Below, in pieces: positions 4,874 through 5,549 of a stretch of 5,549 nt of DNA. The notes under the pieces are model-generated. The model ran no database searches. It was not told the DNA's origin and saw nothing but the letters and a program-made list of their open reading frames with translations. This DNA is from JBDKTK01 sp039680225 (GTDB lineage Bacteria; Desulfobacterota; Syntrophia; Syntrophales; UBA4778), in the NCBI GenBank assembly GCA_039680225.1, contig JBDKTK010000093.1, forward strand, positions 1-5,549, given 5' to 3'. The position numbers and the translations under genes are program-made. Position 1 is the stretch's first letter, and every line of letters starts with the position of its first letter.

Positions 4874-5549
4874 TTAGCCTTGGATCCTGCCCTCGCTGTT
4901 GGCCTTGATGATATCGGCATCCGTGTTCCGCAGTTGATCTTTCACAGCCTGCGGCGTAACCGGACTGGCCAACTTGATGGCATAATCCTTGTAAAAGTCA
5001 TTAATCTCTTGCCGCGTGTAAATTTTGCCCTGGGGCTGCTGCCCGGGGTCGCTATGGACGACGGAGCTTGCCGGTTCGATCTGCTGTTCCGGTTTTATCT
5101 GATGCTCCGGTTGCTGTTCCTGTTGAACGGTAAGCTTGTGCTCGTTCTTGAAGTCGTTGAATATCTGGACAACCTTCAGGTGGTCCAGGATACCCTGGGC
5201 GGCAACCAAGGCCTGCCGGCGCGTCTGAACACTGTTCGGCATCTGACCGTCAAGCCAACTGTCGAATTCCGGCATCATCGGTATGCCGTACTCTGTGTTG
5301 CCGTTGATGGTTTCCCAATCAGGCACGCCCTTTTCGAATTCCTGCCAGAACGTCTTTATGCTGTCCTGGCGACGGCGCTCCTGCTCTATTTCGGCCTGGC
5401 TCTTGACCGGCTGCGCTGGCTGAGCGGGCTGGGCCGGTTGCGCGGGTTGCGCCGTCCGGTTCTGCCGCGCCTCGGCAATTCTCCCGAAGATTTCAATGAT
5501 GCGATCTTCGAAGCCTTCGCCCTGCAGATATTCCCTGTCCTCTTTCGAG
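4874..5549 (-). CDS. Scaffold-like capsid assembly protein, N-terminus outside the window
   Basis: The frame is open from the window edge to a TAA at 4874, giving 224 visible residues. A GTG at 5326 is internal, since the frame continues upstream without a stop. The protein is hydrophilic, rich in Gln, Glu, Lys and Pro, and has no recognisable enzymatic motif. Visible parts, in order, are a charged helix (REYLQGEGFEDRIIEIF), five AQP tripeptide repeats (5408-5452), and a charged coiled-coil-like stretch (KSQAEIEQERRRQDSIKTFW). A Gln/Glu-rich linker (VQQEQQPEHQIKPEQQIEP) and a polar C-terminus with a basic/amide mix follow. This composition and its place 96 bases before the capsid gene are typical of phage scaffolding proteins, which guide capsid assembly and then leave. 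The family was not recognised by sequence, so the role is inferred; a different minor head protein is possible. Confidence 0.75.
   Translation of the reverse strand, partial: SKEDREYLQGEGFEDRIIEIFGRIAEARQNRTAQPAQPAQPAQPAQPVKSQAEIEQERRRQDSIKTFWQEFEKGVPDWETINGNTEYGIPMMPEFDSWLDGQMPNSVQTRRQALVAAQGILDHLKVVQIFNDFKNEHKLTVQQEQQPEHQIKPEQQIEPASSVVHSDPGQQPQGKIYTRQEINDFYKDYAIKLASPVTPQAVKDQLRNTDADIIKANSEGRIQG

Overview
The window is part of the late (structural and lysis) region of a tailed double-stranded DNA phage or prophage. It reads on the minus strand, apart from one plus-strand gene. Gene order, the capsid signature and the tight spacing all support this. I cannot name the host. The SleB-type endolysin and the codon use suggest a moderately GC-rich bacterium, but no more than that.

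The transcriptional order runs from right to left. First comes the 3' part of a scaffold-like protein (4874-5549, cut by the window edge). Next is the major capsid protein gene (2936-4777), which is interrupted. It is followed by a small beta-rich virion protein (2413-2868), a coiled-coil protein (1898-2335) and an adaptor-like protein (1170-1898). A compact lysis cassette follows: a holin-like membrane protein (853-1059), a SleB-type cell wall hydrolase (369-848) and a membrane-anchored small protein (20-367). The start of another gene touches the left edge. Three of the intercistronic gaps hold a perfect GC-rich hairpin.

The main result is that the capsid gene is split by a group I intron of 921 nt (3719-4639). 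Exon 1 codes for residues 1-46 (4640-4777) and exon 2 for residues 47-306 (2936-3718). The junction was read from the sequence. The end of exon 1 pairs with an internal guide over 8 bp and ends in the canonical U.G wobble. The start of exon 2 pairs with the 6 nt directly before that guide (P10). The intron ends in G. Recognisable P, Q, R and S core elements are present, and P7 is perfectly complementary. Splicing joins the exons in frame inside a conserved capsid motif (NTDYEG then EIKKHGD).

The intron carries a 203-residue HNH endonuclease gene (3851-4462) on the opposite strand, between core elements R and S. It has its own ribosome binding site. The endonuclease has two tandem helix-turn-helix repeats in front of the HNH domain. 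The unit looks like a mobile intron with an antisense homing gene, placed at a highly conserved site of an essential phage gene.
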